Source: Aquidulcibacter paucihalophilus
GTDB lineage: Bacteria; Pseudomonadota; Alphaproteobacteria; Caulobacterales; Aquidulcibacteraceae
Direction: 5' to 3'
Length of the DNA stretch: 57,701 nucleotides
Assembly: GCF_002105465.1 (NCBI RefSeq)
Contig: NZ_NCSQ01000161.1
Span: 1-57,701, forward strand
Position numbers and translations under genes: made by a program. Below, in pieces: positions 8,627 through 17,615 of the stretch. Every line of letters starts with the position of its first letter. Position 1 is the stretch's first letter. The notes under the pieces were generated by a model that searched no databases, was not told the DNA's origin, and was given only the letters and a program-made list of their open reading frames with translations.

Positions 8627-11600
8627 ATGCTCCATCGCGAAGTTCTTTTAACCGACAAGTATGAACTCGACGAGGGTAGAGCGTTTCTAACAGGTATCCA
8701 AGCCCTTGTGCGGCTTCCTTTGGACCCAAAGCGACGCGATGTGAAGGCCGGATTGAACACGGCAGGCTTTATCTCTGGCTATCGCGGTTCCCCGCTTGGC
8801 GGCTATGATATGCAGCTGGAGCGCGCTTCTAAGCTTTTGAAATCCCACAATATCGAGTTTTGGCCCGGTCTGAACGAAGATTTGGGTGCAACAGCGGTGT
8901 GGGGCAGCCAACAATTGGGCCAGTTTGCTGGGGCGCGCTTTGATGGCGTGTTTGGCATTTGGTATGGCAAGGCACCGGGTGTGGATCGCACTGGCGATGT
9001 GTTCAAACACGCCAATTTTGCCGGCACGTCCAAATTTGGCGGTACATTGGCGATTGCGGGCGATGACCATGTTTGCAAGAGCTCCACCTTGCCCAGCCAA
9101 TCCGAATTTGCCTTCATCGACGCAGAAATGCCGATTCTGTCGCCAGCATCGATCCAAGACGTTTTAGACTTTGGCCTTTATGGCATTGAGATGTCGCGTT
9201 TTTCTGGCGCTTGGACGGGCCTGATTGCCTTGGCCGATACGATGGATTCTGGTGCGGTGATTGACGTAGGTGCCCACCGCTTTAACATCCGCCTGCCAAC
9301 CGACTTTGAATTGCCACCCCAAGGGGTCAACCTCCGCCGTGGAGATGATCCGATGGCAAAGGAAGCGCGCCTGCGCCAATACAAGCTGCCTGCTGCCCAA
9401 GCCTTTGTGCGGGCGAATAGTCTCGACCGGGAGATTTTGAGCGGGGACAAGCGCCGGATCGGTTTAGTGGCAACAGGGCAAGCGACACGCGATATTTTCG
9501 AAGCCTTGGATGCTTTAGGCATCAGCCCAGAATTGGCAGCCGATCTGGGCCTCACCATCTTTAAAGTCGCCATGCCATGGCCGTTAGAGCCCTACCATCT
9601 GCGTGGTTTTGCCCTTGGGCTTGAGACGCTTTTGGTGGTGGAGCACAAGCGTGCGTTGATCGAGCCCCAAATTCGCGATGCTTTGTATGATTTGCCCGAT
9701 GGCAAACGCCCACGGGTGATTGGCAAGAGGGGGCTGGATGGCAAGCCATTGCTGCCTGATACAGCTGCTATTTCCATTCCGGTTCTGGCCAAGACTTTGT
9801 TTGATCTGGTGCCCGAGGGGCCACATCGCGAACAGGCCTTGGCTTATTTGAACCGGGTGCAAGAGAGCAAGGACCGGGCAAAGGCATTAGAGGGGGATGC
9901 GCACCGCACGCCCCATTTCTGTTCAGGATGTCCACACAATAGTTCAACGGTCGTGCCAGAGGGGTCGCGCGCCCTAGCCGGTATTGGCTGTCACTATATG
10001 GCAACCTTCATGCCCGACCGTCAGACCGATATGACAAGCCAAATGGGCGGGGAGGGCATTGGCTGGATTGGCCAAGCCCCGTTTACCGATGAAGATCATG
10101 TCTTTGTCAATTTGGGGGATGGTACCTATTCCCACTCAGGTTCGCTGGCCATTCGCGCGGCGGTCACGGGCAAGGTCAATGTGACCTATAAGCTTCTTTA
10201 TAATGATGCGGTGGCCATGACCGGTGGTCAGTCCACCGAGAGCGGTCAAACCACGCCGCAAATTGCCAAGCAATTACTGGGCGAGGGTGTCAAGAAAGTT
10301 GTGATCGTCGCTGATGATCCAACCCGCTATGCCAATGTGGCGCTTGAGCCTTCGGTCCGCGTCTATCCGCGTGAGGAATTGGATGCGGTTCAACGCCGCC
10401 TGCGCGAGACGAAGGGCGTGACCGTCCTGATCTATGACCAAATGTGCGCGACTGAGAAGCGCCGCCGGATCAAGCGCAAGCTCCTTAAGGCCACTTCGAC
10501 CCGCGCCTATATCAATCCGGCCGTGTGCGAGGGCTGTGGAGATTGTTCTAAGCAATCCAATTGCTTGTCGATCCATCCGCTGGAAACCGAATTTGGCACC
10601 AAGCGGCAGATTGATCAGTCCTCGTGCAATCAAGATATCCGCTGTGTCGATGGTTTCTGCCCCTCCTTTGTGACGGTTGAGGGCAGCCATAATGCCAAGC
10701 GCGAACGGGCGCGTCCGACCTTTGACGCCACCAATATCCCCTTGCCAGAGCCCATGAGTTTAGAGCGGCCGCGCTCGATCGTCTTCACTGGCGTTGGCGG
10801 GACTGGGGTAACCACGGTGTCAGCCATTGTCGGCATGGCGGCCCATGTCGATGGCAAGGCCTCTTCTACGCTGGATATGACCGGCCTTGCCCAAAAGGGA
10901 GGGCAAGTGCTCAGCCATGTGCGCATTGCCAATCAGCCCGAAGATATTCGCTCGGGCCGCGTTCCCCCTGCTTCAGCCGATGTGATGATCGCGGGCGATT
11001 TGATCGTGGCAACCAATCTCGATGGCCTCAATCTGGTCTGTAAAGAAACCACGCGCGCTGTCGCCAATTTTGACATCCAGCCGACGAGCGAATTTATCCA
11101 GAACCGCAAGCGCGGGTTTCGCGGTCAGCCCAAGGTCGATTTGTTCGCCCAAGCGGTGCGCGAGCTGGGGGTGATCCATGCCGAAGGCTTGGCGGAAGAA
11201 TATCTCTATGACGCCCTTTATTCCAATATGATCCTCTTAGGCTTTGCGTGGCAAAGGGGATTGGTTCCGGTATCGCTGCGCGGGCTGTATCGGGCAATCA
11301 AGCTTAATGGCGTGGCGATTGATGAAAATGTGCTCGCCTTCGATCTTGGGCGCTTGGCGGCTTATGATCCAGCACGCCTGAAAGAAATGGTGCCAGTCCG
11401 CGAGCCGCCACCCGAAAAATCGCTCGATGATTTGATCACCCATCGCATCGCCCATCTGACGGCCTATCAGAACCCAACCTATGCCCAGATCTATGCGGAC
11501 GCGGTGGCTAAAGTTCGCAAAGCCGAGACCGAAGCACGCTTGGGCGATACCTTAACGCGCACGGTTGCGGTCAATCTGGCCAAAGTCATGGCCTATAAGG

Positions 11601-12076
11601 ATGAGTATGAAGTCGCCCGGCTTTATGCTGACCCCGCCTATATGGAAGGCTTGAATGCGACTTTGGGGGGCCGGAAGTCGTTGAAGATTTGGCTGGCTCC
11701 GCCCTTCCTTGGCGCGAAGGATCCTGCAACGGGCCTACCCAAAAAACAGGCCTTTGGTGCTTGGATTTTGGGGGCGTTCAAAGTGCTGCAGCACGGCAAA
11801 GTCCTGCGTGGCACCCCGCTGGATCTATTTGGCGCGACTGAGGAGCGGGCCAAGGAACGCGCTTTCCGCGATCAATATCTGGCTGACCTTGCCATCTGGA
11901 TACAGCATTTGTCCACAGCAACCCATCGTCAGATCGTCGAACTGGCCAATTTGCCAGACGATGTCCGTGGTTTTGGCCATGTGAAGGAGGCTGCACGGGT
12001 GCGCACAGATGCCAAACGGAAAACTCTCATGGCTCAACTGACCCAAAGACTTGCCCCGAAAGTCGATGCGCACTAA
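8627..12076 (+). CDS. Indolepyruvate ferredoxin oxidoreductase, fused subunits
   Basis: A single 1149-residue enzyme that oxidatively decarboxylates aryl or branched 2-oxo acids from transaminated amino acids to acyl-CoA, reducing ferredoxin. In order: an alpha-like pyrimidine domain with GYRGSPLGGYD (about residues 45-55); HFCSGCPHNSS near 427; the TPP-binding motif GDGTYSHSG near 497 with YNDAVAMTGGQ; an iron-sulfur segment with CEGCGDCSKQSNC and CNQDIRCVDGFC near 634-680; a gamma-like domain GVGGTGVTTVSAIVG with MTGLAQKGGQVLSHV; and a DUF6537-type C-terminus. GAGGG nine bases before the ATG supports the start. The Lrp regulator is divergent. Confidence 0.93.
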   Translation: MLHREVLLTDKYELDEGRAFLTGIQALVRLPLDPKRRDVKAGLNTAGFISGYRGSPLGGYDMQLERASKLLKSHNIEFWPGLNEDLGATAVWGSQQLGQFAGARFDGVFGIWYGKAPGVDRTGDVFKHANFAGTSKFGGTLAIAGDDHVCKSSTLPSQSEFAFIDAEMPILSPASIQDVLDFGLYGIEMSRFSGAWTGLIALADTMDSGAVIDVGAHRFNIRLPTDFELPPQGVNLRRGDDPMAKEARLRQYKLPAAQAFVRANSLDREILSGDKRRIGLVATGQATRDIFEALDALGISPELAADLGLTIFKVAMPWPLEPYHLRGFALGLETLLVVEHKRALIEPQIRDALYDLPDGKRPRVIGKRGLDGKPLLPDTAAISIPVLAKTLFDLVPEGPHREQALAYLNRVQESKDRAKALEGDAHRTPHFCSGCPHNSSTVVPEGSRALAGIGCHYMATFMPDRQTDMTSQMGGEGIGWIGQAPFTDEDHVFVNLGDGTYSHSGSLAIRAAVTGKVNVTYKLLYNDAVAMTGGQSTESGQTTPQIAKQLLGEGVKKVVIVADDPTRYANVALEPSVRVYPREELDAVQRRLRETKGVTVLIYDQMCATEKRRRIKRKLLKATSTRAYINPAVCEGCGDCSKQSNCLSIHPLETEFGTKRQIDQSSCNQDIRCVDGFCPSFVTVEGSHNAKRERARPTFDATNIPLPEPMSLERPRSIVFTGVGGTGVTTVSAIVGMAAHVDGKASSTLDMTGLAQKGGQVLSHVRIANQPEDIRSGRVPPASADVMIAGDLIVATNLDGLNLVCKETTRAVANFDIQPTSEFIQNRKRGFRGQPKVDLFAQAVRELGVIHAEGLAEEYLYDALYSNMILLGFAWQRGLVPVSLRGLYRAIKLNGVAIDENVLAFDLGRLAAYDPARLKEMVPVREPPPEKSLDDLITHRIAHLTAYQNPTYAQIYADAVAKVRKAETEARLGDTLTRTVAVNLAKVMAYKDEYEVARLYADPAYMEGLNATLGGRKSLKIWLAPPFLGAKDPATGLPKKQAFGAWILGAFKVLQHGKVLRGTPLDLFGATEERAKERAFRDQYLADLAIWIQHLSTATHRQIVELANLPDDVRGFGHVKEAARVRTDAKRKTLMAQLTQRLAPKVDAH

Positions 12077-12097
12077 ATGACGGCTCCCCGATGCGTT

Positions 12098-12174
12098 GGC
12101 TGGGTAGCTCAGCTGGTTAGAGCGCACGACTCATAATCGTGAGGTCGAGAGTTCAAGTCTCTCTCCCGCCACCA
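12098..12174 (+). tRNA. tRNA-Met (CAT anticodon), elongator-like
   Basis: A complete cloverleaf with encoded CCA. Acceptor GGCTGGG, D arm from 12107, anticodon stem CACGA/TCGTG with loop CTCATAA, T arm GAGAG-TTCAAGT-CTCTC, discriminator A. The T at position 4 faces C at 69, a mismatch in the acceptor stem, and G7 pairs with T66. The CAT anticodon could in principle be the lysidine-modified isoleucine tRNA, but the GGC...GCC acceptor end looks more like elongator methionine tRNA of alphaproteobacteria. It follows the indolepyruvate oxidoreductase gene by 21 bases. Confidence 0.9.
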
Positions 12175-12197
12175 TCGGGCCTTCTTCCTTGGATTGT

Positions 12198-13478
12198 TTA
12201 GGCGGCGTTGGCCGCAGCGTGCGACACCGCTGGTGCGGCGTCGTCGGCTTTTAGGGTGTCTTGGCCCTCGCTCTGGGGCGATTTGCCACGTTTGGCCCCG
12301 GTGGCTTGTGCGCCGCGGAAACTCGCCCCTAACATATCGACGTCATAGAAAAGCGCTTCGCGAATATCGGCTTGGTCGAAATTGGCATAGCGCATTTCAG
12401 CACCGGTAAAGTCAGTTGCTTTGGTCTTGTCGGCGCTGATGCGCAGAGGGCTTAGTTTCGCGTTTCTGAAATCTGCCTTGTTGAGGCGCGCACGGGTAAA
12501 GTTTGCCCCGCGCAAGTCGGCTCCTACGAAGCACGCACCGCGCAAATCGGCTTCACAGAAGTTAGCCCCTTGCAGCTGGGTCGACATGAATCGAACACCG
12601 ACCCCATTGCATTTCACCGCCGAAATTGCCGTCAGGCGCATGCCCTTAAACATGGAAGCCATTGGGCGCAGGTCTTCACCATCAAACTTAGCATGCCTGC
12701 CAGCGTTGCCATTACTCTCCCACCATGCCTGGTGTTCATGAGCCATATTTTCCAACTGGATCGCCCGAATTTTTGCGCTGTCGGTTGGGTCCCCCAAAGC
12801 GCCCTTGGCCATTTTGGGGTCGATCTTGCCAAAGCCCAAGGCAACCCCAGTCAGGATCGCATCTTCAAAATGCGCCCCTTCCAAGCGGGCACCCGTGAGA
12901 TCGGCATCTTGCAGATCAGCACCAGCCAGATTGCAATCTTTCAAGATCGCGCCAGAGAGCTTAGCCCCCTTCATCGAGCAGTCTTGGAAATCCGCCCCCT
13001 TGGCCTGCACGCCATTGAATTGCGAACCGTCAAGTGTAGCCCCCACAAACAAAGTGCCCTCAGCGTCACCCGGACGCATGCGGTGCTTGACGACCATCAT
13101 GCCATTTCTTTTGTCGGCCACCGCCACTTCGCCTTCGCGGAAGTCTGACTGGGTTAAATCGGCATGGGAGAGGTCAGCCCCGCGCAGATTTGCCCCGCGC
13201 ATATCTGCCTTCGCCATGCGCGCGCCGCGCAGGTCGGCCTTGCGAAAATCACAGGCAAACAGGATAGCTCGCTCAAATATCGTCTTGATTAACTTTGCAT
13301 TCTCAAAAATACATCCAGTCAGCTCAGCATCGGCCAGATTGCGACCAGACAAGTCAACACCCGACAGATCGACAAATTTCAAAGAGGCTCGCTTGCCACC
13401 CAGGATGCCGCCTGCATAACGTTCATGGAGTTTCAAGACAGCTTCAAGTGTCTCGGAGTCCAGTTTTACGTAAGTCAT
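12198..13478 (-). CDS. Pentapeptide-repeat protein
   Basis: About 426 residues, largely A(D/N)LXX pentapeptide repeats that fold into a right-handed quadrilateral beta helix. Repeats are dense at about residues 30-110 (for example LRGARMAKADMRGANLRGAD), again at about 140-210, and at about 295-375, separated by a non-repeat stretch containing HEHQAWWESNGNAGRH. The tail after residue 385 is polar and probably disordered. No signal peptide is visible, so it is probably cytoplasmic. Some family members mimic DNA and bind gyrase, while most have no known role; nothing here decides that. A TTG at 13490 is an alternative start. It ends 23 bases past the tRNA, on the opposite strand. Confidence 0.9.
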   Translation of the reverse strand: MTYVKLDSETLEAVLKLHERYAGGILGGKRASLKFVDLSGVDLSGRNLADAELTGCIFENAKLIKTIFERAILFACDFRKADLRGARMAKADMRGANLRGADLSHADLTQSDFREGEVAVADKRNGMMVVKHRMRPGDAEGTLFVGATLDGSQFNGVQAKGADFQDCSMKGAKLSGAILKDCNLAGADLQDADLTGARLEGAHFEDAILTGVALGFGKIDPKMAKGALGDPTDSAKIRAIQLENMAHEHQAWWESNGNAGRHAKFDGEDLRPMASMFKGMRLTAISAVKCNGVGVRFMSTQLQGANFCEADLRGACFVGADLRGANFTRARLNKADFRNAKLSPLRISADKTKATDFTGAEMRYANFDQADIREALFYDVDMLGASFRGAQATGAKRGKSPQSEGQDTLKADDAAPAVSHAAANAA

Positions 13479-13797
13479 GATGCTGCTCAAGTGTCACCTA
13501 AACTTCTTGATACTGGTTGAGTAACGAAACCACGACATTAGCTGAGGAGTGTTGTGGCTTAGTTAAGGAAAATCGCCATTTCCCAGATAGTGACTTCAAT
13601 AAATCGCGACGATGAATGTGTCAGTGAAATGAATACATAGATTTGACTAAACATTCGGCGCTGCCGGACCCGATCGAGCCCGATCGGACGCTTGGTCCCG
13701 CCACGCCGGGCTTTCTGCGCTGTGGCAGTTTCGGTCTGGCTGAAAATAGGCTATGGAGCGCCTCCATCCCCCCACTTTGCCCCGTGAAGGTTGCCTC
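13479..13797. other. Intergenic region with a weak hairpin and CCCGATCG direct repeats
   Basis: Divergent control region between the pentapeptide-repeat gene and queC. An imperfect stem pairs 13530-13537 with 13550-13557 (7 of 8, plus one G-T pair). An 8-base direct repeat CCCGATCG occurs at 13669-13676 and 13679-13686, about 110 bases before the queC start chosen here. I could not identify a preQ1 riboswitch in it. Confidence 0.3.
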
Positions 13798-14538
13798 GTG
13801 ATTGAGCCCAAACATGCGCTTGTCCTGTTTTCAGGCGGTCAAGATTCCACTGCTTGTCTGGCGTGGGCACTGTCGCGCTATGAGCGCGTGGAGACCATTG
13901 GCTTTGATTATGGTCAGCGGCATCGGGTGGAACTGGACCAGCGGCTGGTGATTTTGGATGAGATCGGTAGAAAAATGCCCGAGTGGGGCCAGAAGCTCGG
14001 CGAAGATCATCTTTTGGACCTTGGCCTTTTGGGCCAAATTTCTGATACGGCCCTTACCCGCGATACGGCCATTGCTATGGCCGCGTCTGGCTTGCCGACA
14101 ACTTTTGTGCCCGGTCGCAATCTCGTTTTTCTGACCTTTGCCGGTGCCTTGGCCTATCGCCGGGGTTTAGGGGTTTTGGTTGGTGGCATGTGCGAGACCG
14201 ATTATTCTGGTTATCCCGATTGCCGCCGTGCGACTTTGGATGCGGTAGAACAATCTTTGTCGCTGGGGATGGATGTATCGTTCAAGCTTCAGACTCCGCT
14301 TATGTATCTCACCAAAGCGCAGACGTGGGACCTTGCCTTTGCCTTGGGTGGGCAGGCCTTGATTGACGTGACCTTGGAACATTCGCACACGTGTTATGCG
14401 GGTGATCGCAGCCAGCGGCATGACTGGGGCTATGGCTGCGGCGCGTGTCCGGCGTGCGAGCTGCGTGCTGTAGGCTGGCAGCAATGGCAAGCCCAACATC
14501 AGGGGCATGCGGTAGAAGGCCTACGCGTGGCCCCATGA
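13798..14538 (+). CDS. queC: 7-cyano-7-deazaguanine synthase
   Basis: Converts 7-carboxy-7-deazaguanine to preQ0 with ATP and ammonia, a step in queuosine tRNA modification. The PP-loop SGGQDST lies close to the N-terminus, and the zinc-binding C-terminus reads [24 protein letters not shown], with C-x8-type spacing then CGACPAC (quoted here as HTCYAGD and YGCGACPAC). A GTG at 13798 preceded by GAAGG gives the family's usual short lead into the PP-loop (246 residues). An in-frame ATG at 13753 would add 15 residues. The stop overlaps queE as ATGA. First gene of a tightly overlapping queC-queE-queD operon. Confidence 0.9.
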   Translation: MIEPKHALVLFSGGQDSTACLAWALSRYERVETIGFDYGQRHRVELDQRLVILDEIGRKMPEWGQKLGEDHLLDLGLLGQISDTALTRDTAIAMAASGLPTTFVPGRNLVFLTFAGALAYRRGLGVLVGGMCETDYSGYPDCRRATLDAVEQSLSLGMDVSFKLQTPLMYLTKAQTWDLAFALGGQALIDVTLEHSHTCYAGDRSQRHDWGYGCGACPACELRAVGWQQWQAQHQGHAVEGLRVAP

Positions 14539-15170
14539 CCTATATGGTGAAAGAGCGCTTTTATACCCTGCAGGGCGAGGGGGCCCAGGCCGGCCGCCCG
14601 GCCGTATTCCTGCGCTTTGCTGGCTGCAATTTGTGGAGCGGCCGCGAACAGGATCGACGTGAAGCTGTTTGCCAATTCTGCGACACCGATTTTGTCAGTA
14701 CCAATGGCGAAGGCGGTGGCAAATTTGAAACCCCTGAAGCCTTGGCCGAGGCTGTAGCAGAGCTTTGGCCAGACCTTCAGCAGGGCAGGCCCTATGTGGT
14801 CTGCACCGGGGGGGAGCCCTTATTGCAACTCGACCCACCCCTCGTTGCTGCCTTGCATCGGGCAGGCTTTGAAATCGCGGTGGAGACCAATGGAACCATT
14901 GCAGCCCCTGAAGGACTGGACTGGATTTGTGTAAGCCCCAAGGCAAATGCAGCCCTAGCCCAGCGGTCTGGCCATGAATTGAAGCTGGTTTATCCCCAAG
15001 CTCTAGCCATGCCCGATCAGTTTGAAGGGCTTTCTTTCGACCATTTTTTCCTCCAACCCATGGACGGGCCGCACACGGACAAAAACACCCAAGCTGCGGT
15101 CGCCTATTGTCTTGCCCATCCACAATGGCGATTGAGCTTACAAACACATAAAATGCTTGGAATCCCGTGA
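14535..15170 (+). CDS. queE: 7-carboxy-7-deazaguanine synthase (radical SAM)
   Basis: Radical SAM enzyme that rearranges 6-carboxytetrahydropterin to 7-carboxy-7-deazaguanine. The 211-residue length is typical. The cluster ligands appear as C-x14-CxxC (GCNLWSG through VCQFCDTDF), the modified spacing known for QueE, in place of Cx3Cx2C. The [18 protein letters not shown] substrate segment is at the start, followed by CTGGEPLLQ and VETNGT. The start overlaps the queC stop (ATGA) and the stop overlaps the GTG of queD (GTGA), so all three proteins are probably made in step. Confidence 0.93.
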   Translation: MTYMVKERFYTLQGEGAQAGRPAVFLRFAGCNLWSGREQDRREAVCQFCDTDFVSTNGEGGGKFETPEALAEAVAELWPDLQQGRPYVVCTGGEPLLQLDPPLVAALHRAGFEIAVETNGTIAAPEGLDWICVSPKANAALAQRSGHELKLVYPQALAMPDQFEGLSFDHFFLQPMDGPHTDKNTQAAVAYCLAHPQWRLSLQTHKMLGIP

Positions 15171-15538
15171 CCCGCTGCCTTTTGACCAAAAGCGTAACCT
15201 TTGACGCCGCTCATCATCTCCATCAAGGCGATGAAAGCCACCCCTATCGCCGTTTGCACGGCCATTCCTTCCGGCTGGATGTGTCGGTAGAGGATGAAGC
15301 TGATGGCAAAGATCATTGGGTGCGTGATTTTGCCGAACTCACCAAAGCCATCAACGAAGTCCGCCAAGTGCTGGATCATTCATTCCTGAATGAGATCGAA
15401 GGCCTTGAGACGCCAACGCTGGAGAATATCTGCGCGTGGGTGGCAGACCGCTTGAAGCCAAGCCTGCCTAATCTGAGACGTGTCTCAGTTGCACGGCCAT
15501 CCTTGGGCGAAATGTGTACGCTCGAGATTGGTCTTTAG
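15167..15538 (+). CDS. queD: 6-carboxytetrahydropterin synthase-like, Tyr at the catalytic Cys position
   Basis: PTPS-fold enzyme converting dihydroneopterin triphosphate to 6-carboxytetrahydropterin, the step before QueE. It has 123 residues with a GTG start overlapping queE. Zinc ligands are present: His16 (TFDAAHH), and His31 and His33 (RLHGHSF). The later LDHSFLN and ENICAW motifs and the C-terminal Glu (CTLEIGL) also fit. The position equivalent to the catalytic Cys27 of E. coli QueD is Tyr27 in HPYRRLHGH. The operon context argues strongly that it still makes the QueE substrate, perhaps through a variant active site used in some alphaproteobacteria. Confidence 0.88.
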   Translation: MTRCLLTKSVTFDAAHHLHQGDESHPYRRLHGHSFRLDVSVEDEADGKDHWVRDFAELTKAINEVRQVLDHSFLNEIEGLETPTLENICAWVADRLKPSLPNLRRVSVARPSLGEMCTLEIGL

Positions 15539-16668
15539 GCAGCCGATTGTTGGGGTCGGGTGACGAGACGGGCACGGGCGCGAATATGGGCCCGTTCAAC
15601 AAGCCGCCAACAGGCTAAGAGTCTGCCCTTAATCGAGACTTCGCAGGCCCGCACAATATGGGCGCGCCGCCACACGCTCAGCCACGCACGTTGCAAACGG
15701 TCATTCTTGACTGGCAAGGCCAAGGCTTGGCCAACTTGGCCCTCATAGCACAGGGGGCCATTCGTGGTCATGGGTGTTTTATAAGCCTCTCCACCGCTGC
15801 CGAAATCAAACACTTTGAAACCAAGCTTTGCGGCGTGGCGAATAATGTCAAAGGTCAACAAAAGGCCGGGCGAATAGCGGCTATAAGCGGGGTTATAGGC
15901 GGGGAACCAGAAATGCAAATCTTCCCCATCCAGCAAGCAAATTTCAGCGGCCACCAATTCCTCACCCCGGCGATAAACGCCCGCCATGAGGGACGCGCCG
16001 GTGGATTTATGCTCAGCCAGAGATTTCAAAAGGTCACGTGTCCAGCCACAGCTGAACACATCATGCATGCCTGAGCGCTTATATTGGTCGATTTTCAGGT
16101 CTAAAACCCAATCCAAGAGGGCTGGGGTCACTTCCGTCCAGTCAAATGTCAGATCCGGTAAGTCCTTGGCCACATTGCGGGTGCATCGACCCAAATTCTT
16201 GAAATATTTTGGCGAGCGGGCCTTCTGGCTGGCAAACCAAGCCTCAAAGCCATCGACGAGGTCAACGATTTGGCGATGCTTGACGATAGGCGCGCGGTCG
16301 AGGCCCTGTGCCCCAATCAGGCCATTGAACTCAAGCCGCTTCGCACCGGCTGCCGACAACAGAAGCGACCAATCTGGCCCATAGCCCTCTTTCATCACGG
16401 CTGCATGATAATCGGCTAGCGGGGCACCGGCAGGTTGCAAGCTTTGGCCACGCTTCTGATAGGCAAAGAAGCCAACAATCTCGTCACCATCATGAAAACG
16501 CGCCAACATGCCACCGGGCGTGTGGGGCGCAATAGCTTTTAAAAAGTCCGGTGAAAAATAAGGGCTCGTCAAATCAGGATTAGCGGCGCGGAACTCGCAG
16601 AACAAAGCTTCCTCAAACGCACTAATGCCATCCAATGATGCAACCGAAACGTGGGTAACTTTGGTCAT
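15535..16668 (-). CDS. FemAB/GNAT-like (BioF2/CelD-type) N-acyltransferase
   Basis: A 377-residue acyltransferase with a double-GNAT layout. The N-terminal half has DGDEIVGFFAYQKRG and LQPAGAPLADYHA; the second half has RRGEELVAAEICLLDGEDLHFWFPAYN, then SRYSPGLLLTFDIIRHAAKLGFKVFDFGSGGE (quoted here as SRYSPGLLLTFDII and KVFDFGSGGEAYK), as in the CelD/BcsL and GNAT_6 family. Such proteins acylate amino sugars or peptides in envelope polysaccharide synthesis. HfsK of Caulobacter belongs to this broad class, so a role in holdfast modification is possible but not shown; the hfs cluster is 29 kb away. The gene overlaps queD by four bases, convergently. Confidence 0.72.
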   Translation of the reverse strand: MTKVTHVSVASLDGISAFEEALFCEFRAANPDLTSPYFSPDFLKAIAPHTPGGMLARFHDGDEIVGFFAYQKRGQSLQPAGAPLADYHAAVMKEGYGPDWSLLLSAAGAKRLEFNGLIGAQGLDRAPIVKHRQIVDLVDGFEAWFASQKARSPKYFKNLGRCTRNVAKDLPDLTFDWTEVTPALLDWVLDLKIDQYKRSGMHDVFSCGWTRDLLKSLAEHKSTGASLMAGVYRRGEELVAAEICLLDGEDLHFWFPAYNPAYSRYSPGLLLTFDIIRHAAKLGFKVFDFGSGGEAYKTPMTTNGPLCYEGQVGQALALPVKNDRLQRAWLSVWRRAHIVRACEVSIKGRLLACWRLVERAHIRARARLVTRPQQSAA

Positions 16669-16947
16669 GACGCGAATCCCTTTTCAAAAGAGCTTGCATC
16701 CTGCCTAGCAAGATTTGGCCCAAGCGCTGAAAACTTACGCCGCAGGAACCCATATTCCTCCAGAGTAATTTATCACGTTTATGTGAGAACTTGCGACGAA
16801 TAGCCCGATCTCGACAGATTTGTTGGAGGATGTGTCTCGAAACTGGAAATCAGCCCTGCGCTTATCAAGGGCGCCGGCCTGATTGTGTTTAATTTTGAAA
16901 CAGGGTTGGCGCTTTCAATGCGCTTGCAAAAGCGCGCGCCCACCCCA
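16669..16947. other. Gene-free region
   Basis: Upstream of the acyltransferase and downstream of the terminator of the next gene. I see no tRNA, repeat or convincing reading frame here. Short open frames on the minus strand lack family features and a ribosome binding site. It presumably holds the acyltransferase promoter near 16670-16780. Confidence 0.4.
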
Positions 16948-16974
16948 CAAAAACGGGGCCGCTTGGGCCCCGTT
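16948..16974 (-). terminator. Rho-independent terminator
   Basis: A perfect 9-base stem, AACGGGGCC (16952-16960) and GGCCCCGTT (16966-16974), with a five-base loop. Read on the minus strand, the stem is followed by a run of T. It lies 41 bases after the stop of the secreted protein gene at 17015-17488 and probably ends its transcript. Confidence 0.85.
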
Positions 16975-17014
16975 GATGTTTTATGACCGAGGATACTTCG
17001 CCTCATACTGCGCT

Positions 17015-17488
17015 TTAGCCTGGAACTGCCTTCGCCAGCTTACGTGCGAAAACCGACAAGGTCCGGTCCGTATCTGACCAAACCCAAGCTGTGTCGGCCC
17101 AGATGATGTCGCCGGTCCAATCATAGCGTGCTTCGCCGATCAGATTGCCTGCCGCATCATAGGCTTTGCCAGAGACATCGGCCCCGCCAATGCCAAAGCT
17201 CTGCATGGACAGACCTGGCTTATCGCCTAATTCCTTAAAGGTGGGACGATTAGCCGTCAGATCGTGGATCACAACATCAACGCGGGAAACCCGATCCCCA
17301 AGGCTTTCCTTCAGACTCGATTCAACCATTTCCTGAATGACGGCCTTTTCACGCACGCCATAGGTCTTCTCGATCTTTTCTTGGGCCTTCTCGCCATAAG
17401 TCACATTGACTTGCAACTGACCGGCAGATGCAGGGGAAGCAACAATCATCGCCAAGAGTAGTGCAGCGGCAGAAAAAAACTTCACCAT
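17015..17488 (-). CDS. Exported protein of unknown function
   Basis: A 157-residue protein with a clear Sec signal peptide (MVKFFSAAALLLAMIVASPASA, cleavage near residue 22), so periplasmic or secreted. The mature part begins GQLQVNVTYGEKAQEKIEKTYG, with an amphipathic helix through EMVESSLKESLGD, then VSRVDVVIHDLTANRPT and a C-terminal ARYDWTGDIIWADTAWVWSDTDRTLSVFARKLAKA. There are no cysteines in the mature region and no motif I recognise. GAGGAGATAGAC upstream gives a good ribosome binding site. It has its own terminator, so it is probably a single-gene transcript. Confidence 0.7.
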   Translation of the reverse strand: MVKFFSAAALLLAMIVASPASAGQLQVNVTYGEKAQEKIEKTYGVREKAVIQEMVESSLKESLGDRVSRVDVVIHDLTANRPTFKELGDKPGLSMQSFGIGGADVSGKAYDAAGNLIGEARYDWTGDIIWADTAWVWSDTDRTLSVFARKLAKAVPG

Positions 17489-17574
17489 GTCTATCTCCTC
17501 TGTGTCGATCCGCAGTACGACAACAACTTAGCCCCAGCTACTTCTAAAATGAGTGCAAAATGCGATTTCGGCAA

Positions 17575-17608
17575 GGCGGGTCAACATAAAATTTTAGGCA
17601 GACCCGCC
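17575..17608. terminator. Hairpin downstream of the DUF3833 gene
   Basis: Eight-base perfect stem GGCGGGTC (17575-17582) and GACCCGCC (17601-17608) with an AT-rich 18-base loop, just after the stop at 17616. There is no T-run directly after the stem on the minus strand, so termination is plausible but not assured. Confidence 0.4.
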
Positions 17609-17615
17609 CGTCGTC

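Noticed and set aside
12805..13419. 204-residue plus-strand frame with repeated Ala/Pro/Ser residues
   Set aside because: Mirror of the pentapeptide-repeat gene; the periodicity comes from the repeat coding on the other strand.
13600..13797. preQ1 riboswitch before the que operon
   Set aside because: I could not find the C-rich stem and A-rich tail of preQ1-I or a clear type II/III structure.
16779..17006. 75-residue minus-strand frame across the terminator
   Set aside because: Includes the hairpin, no ribosome binding site, no motif.
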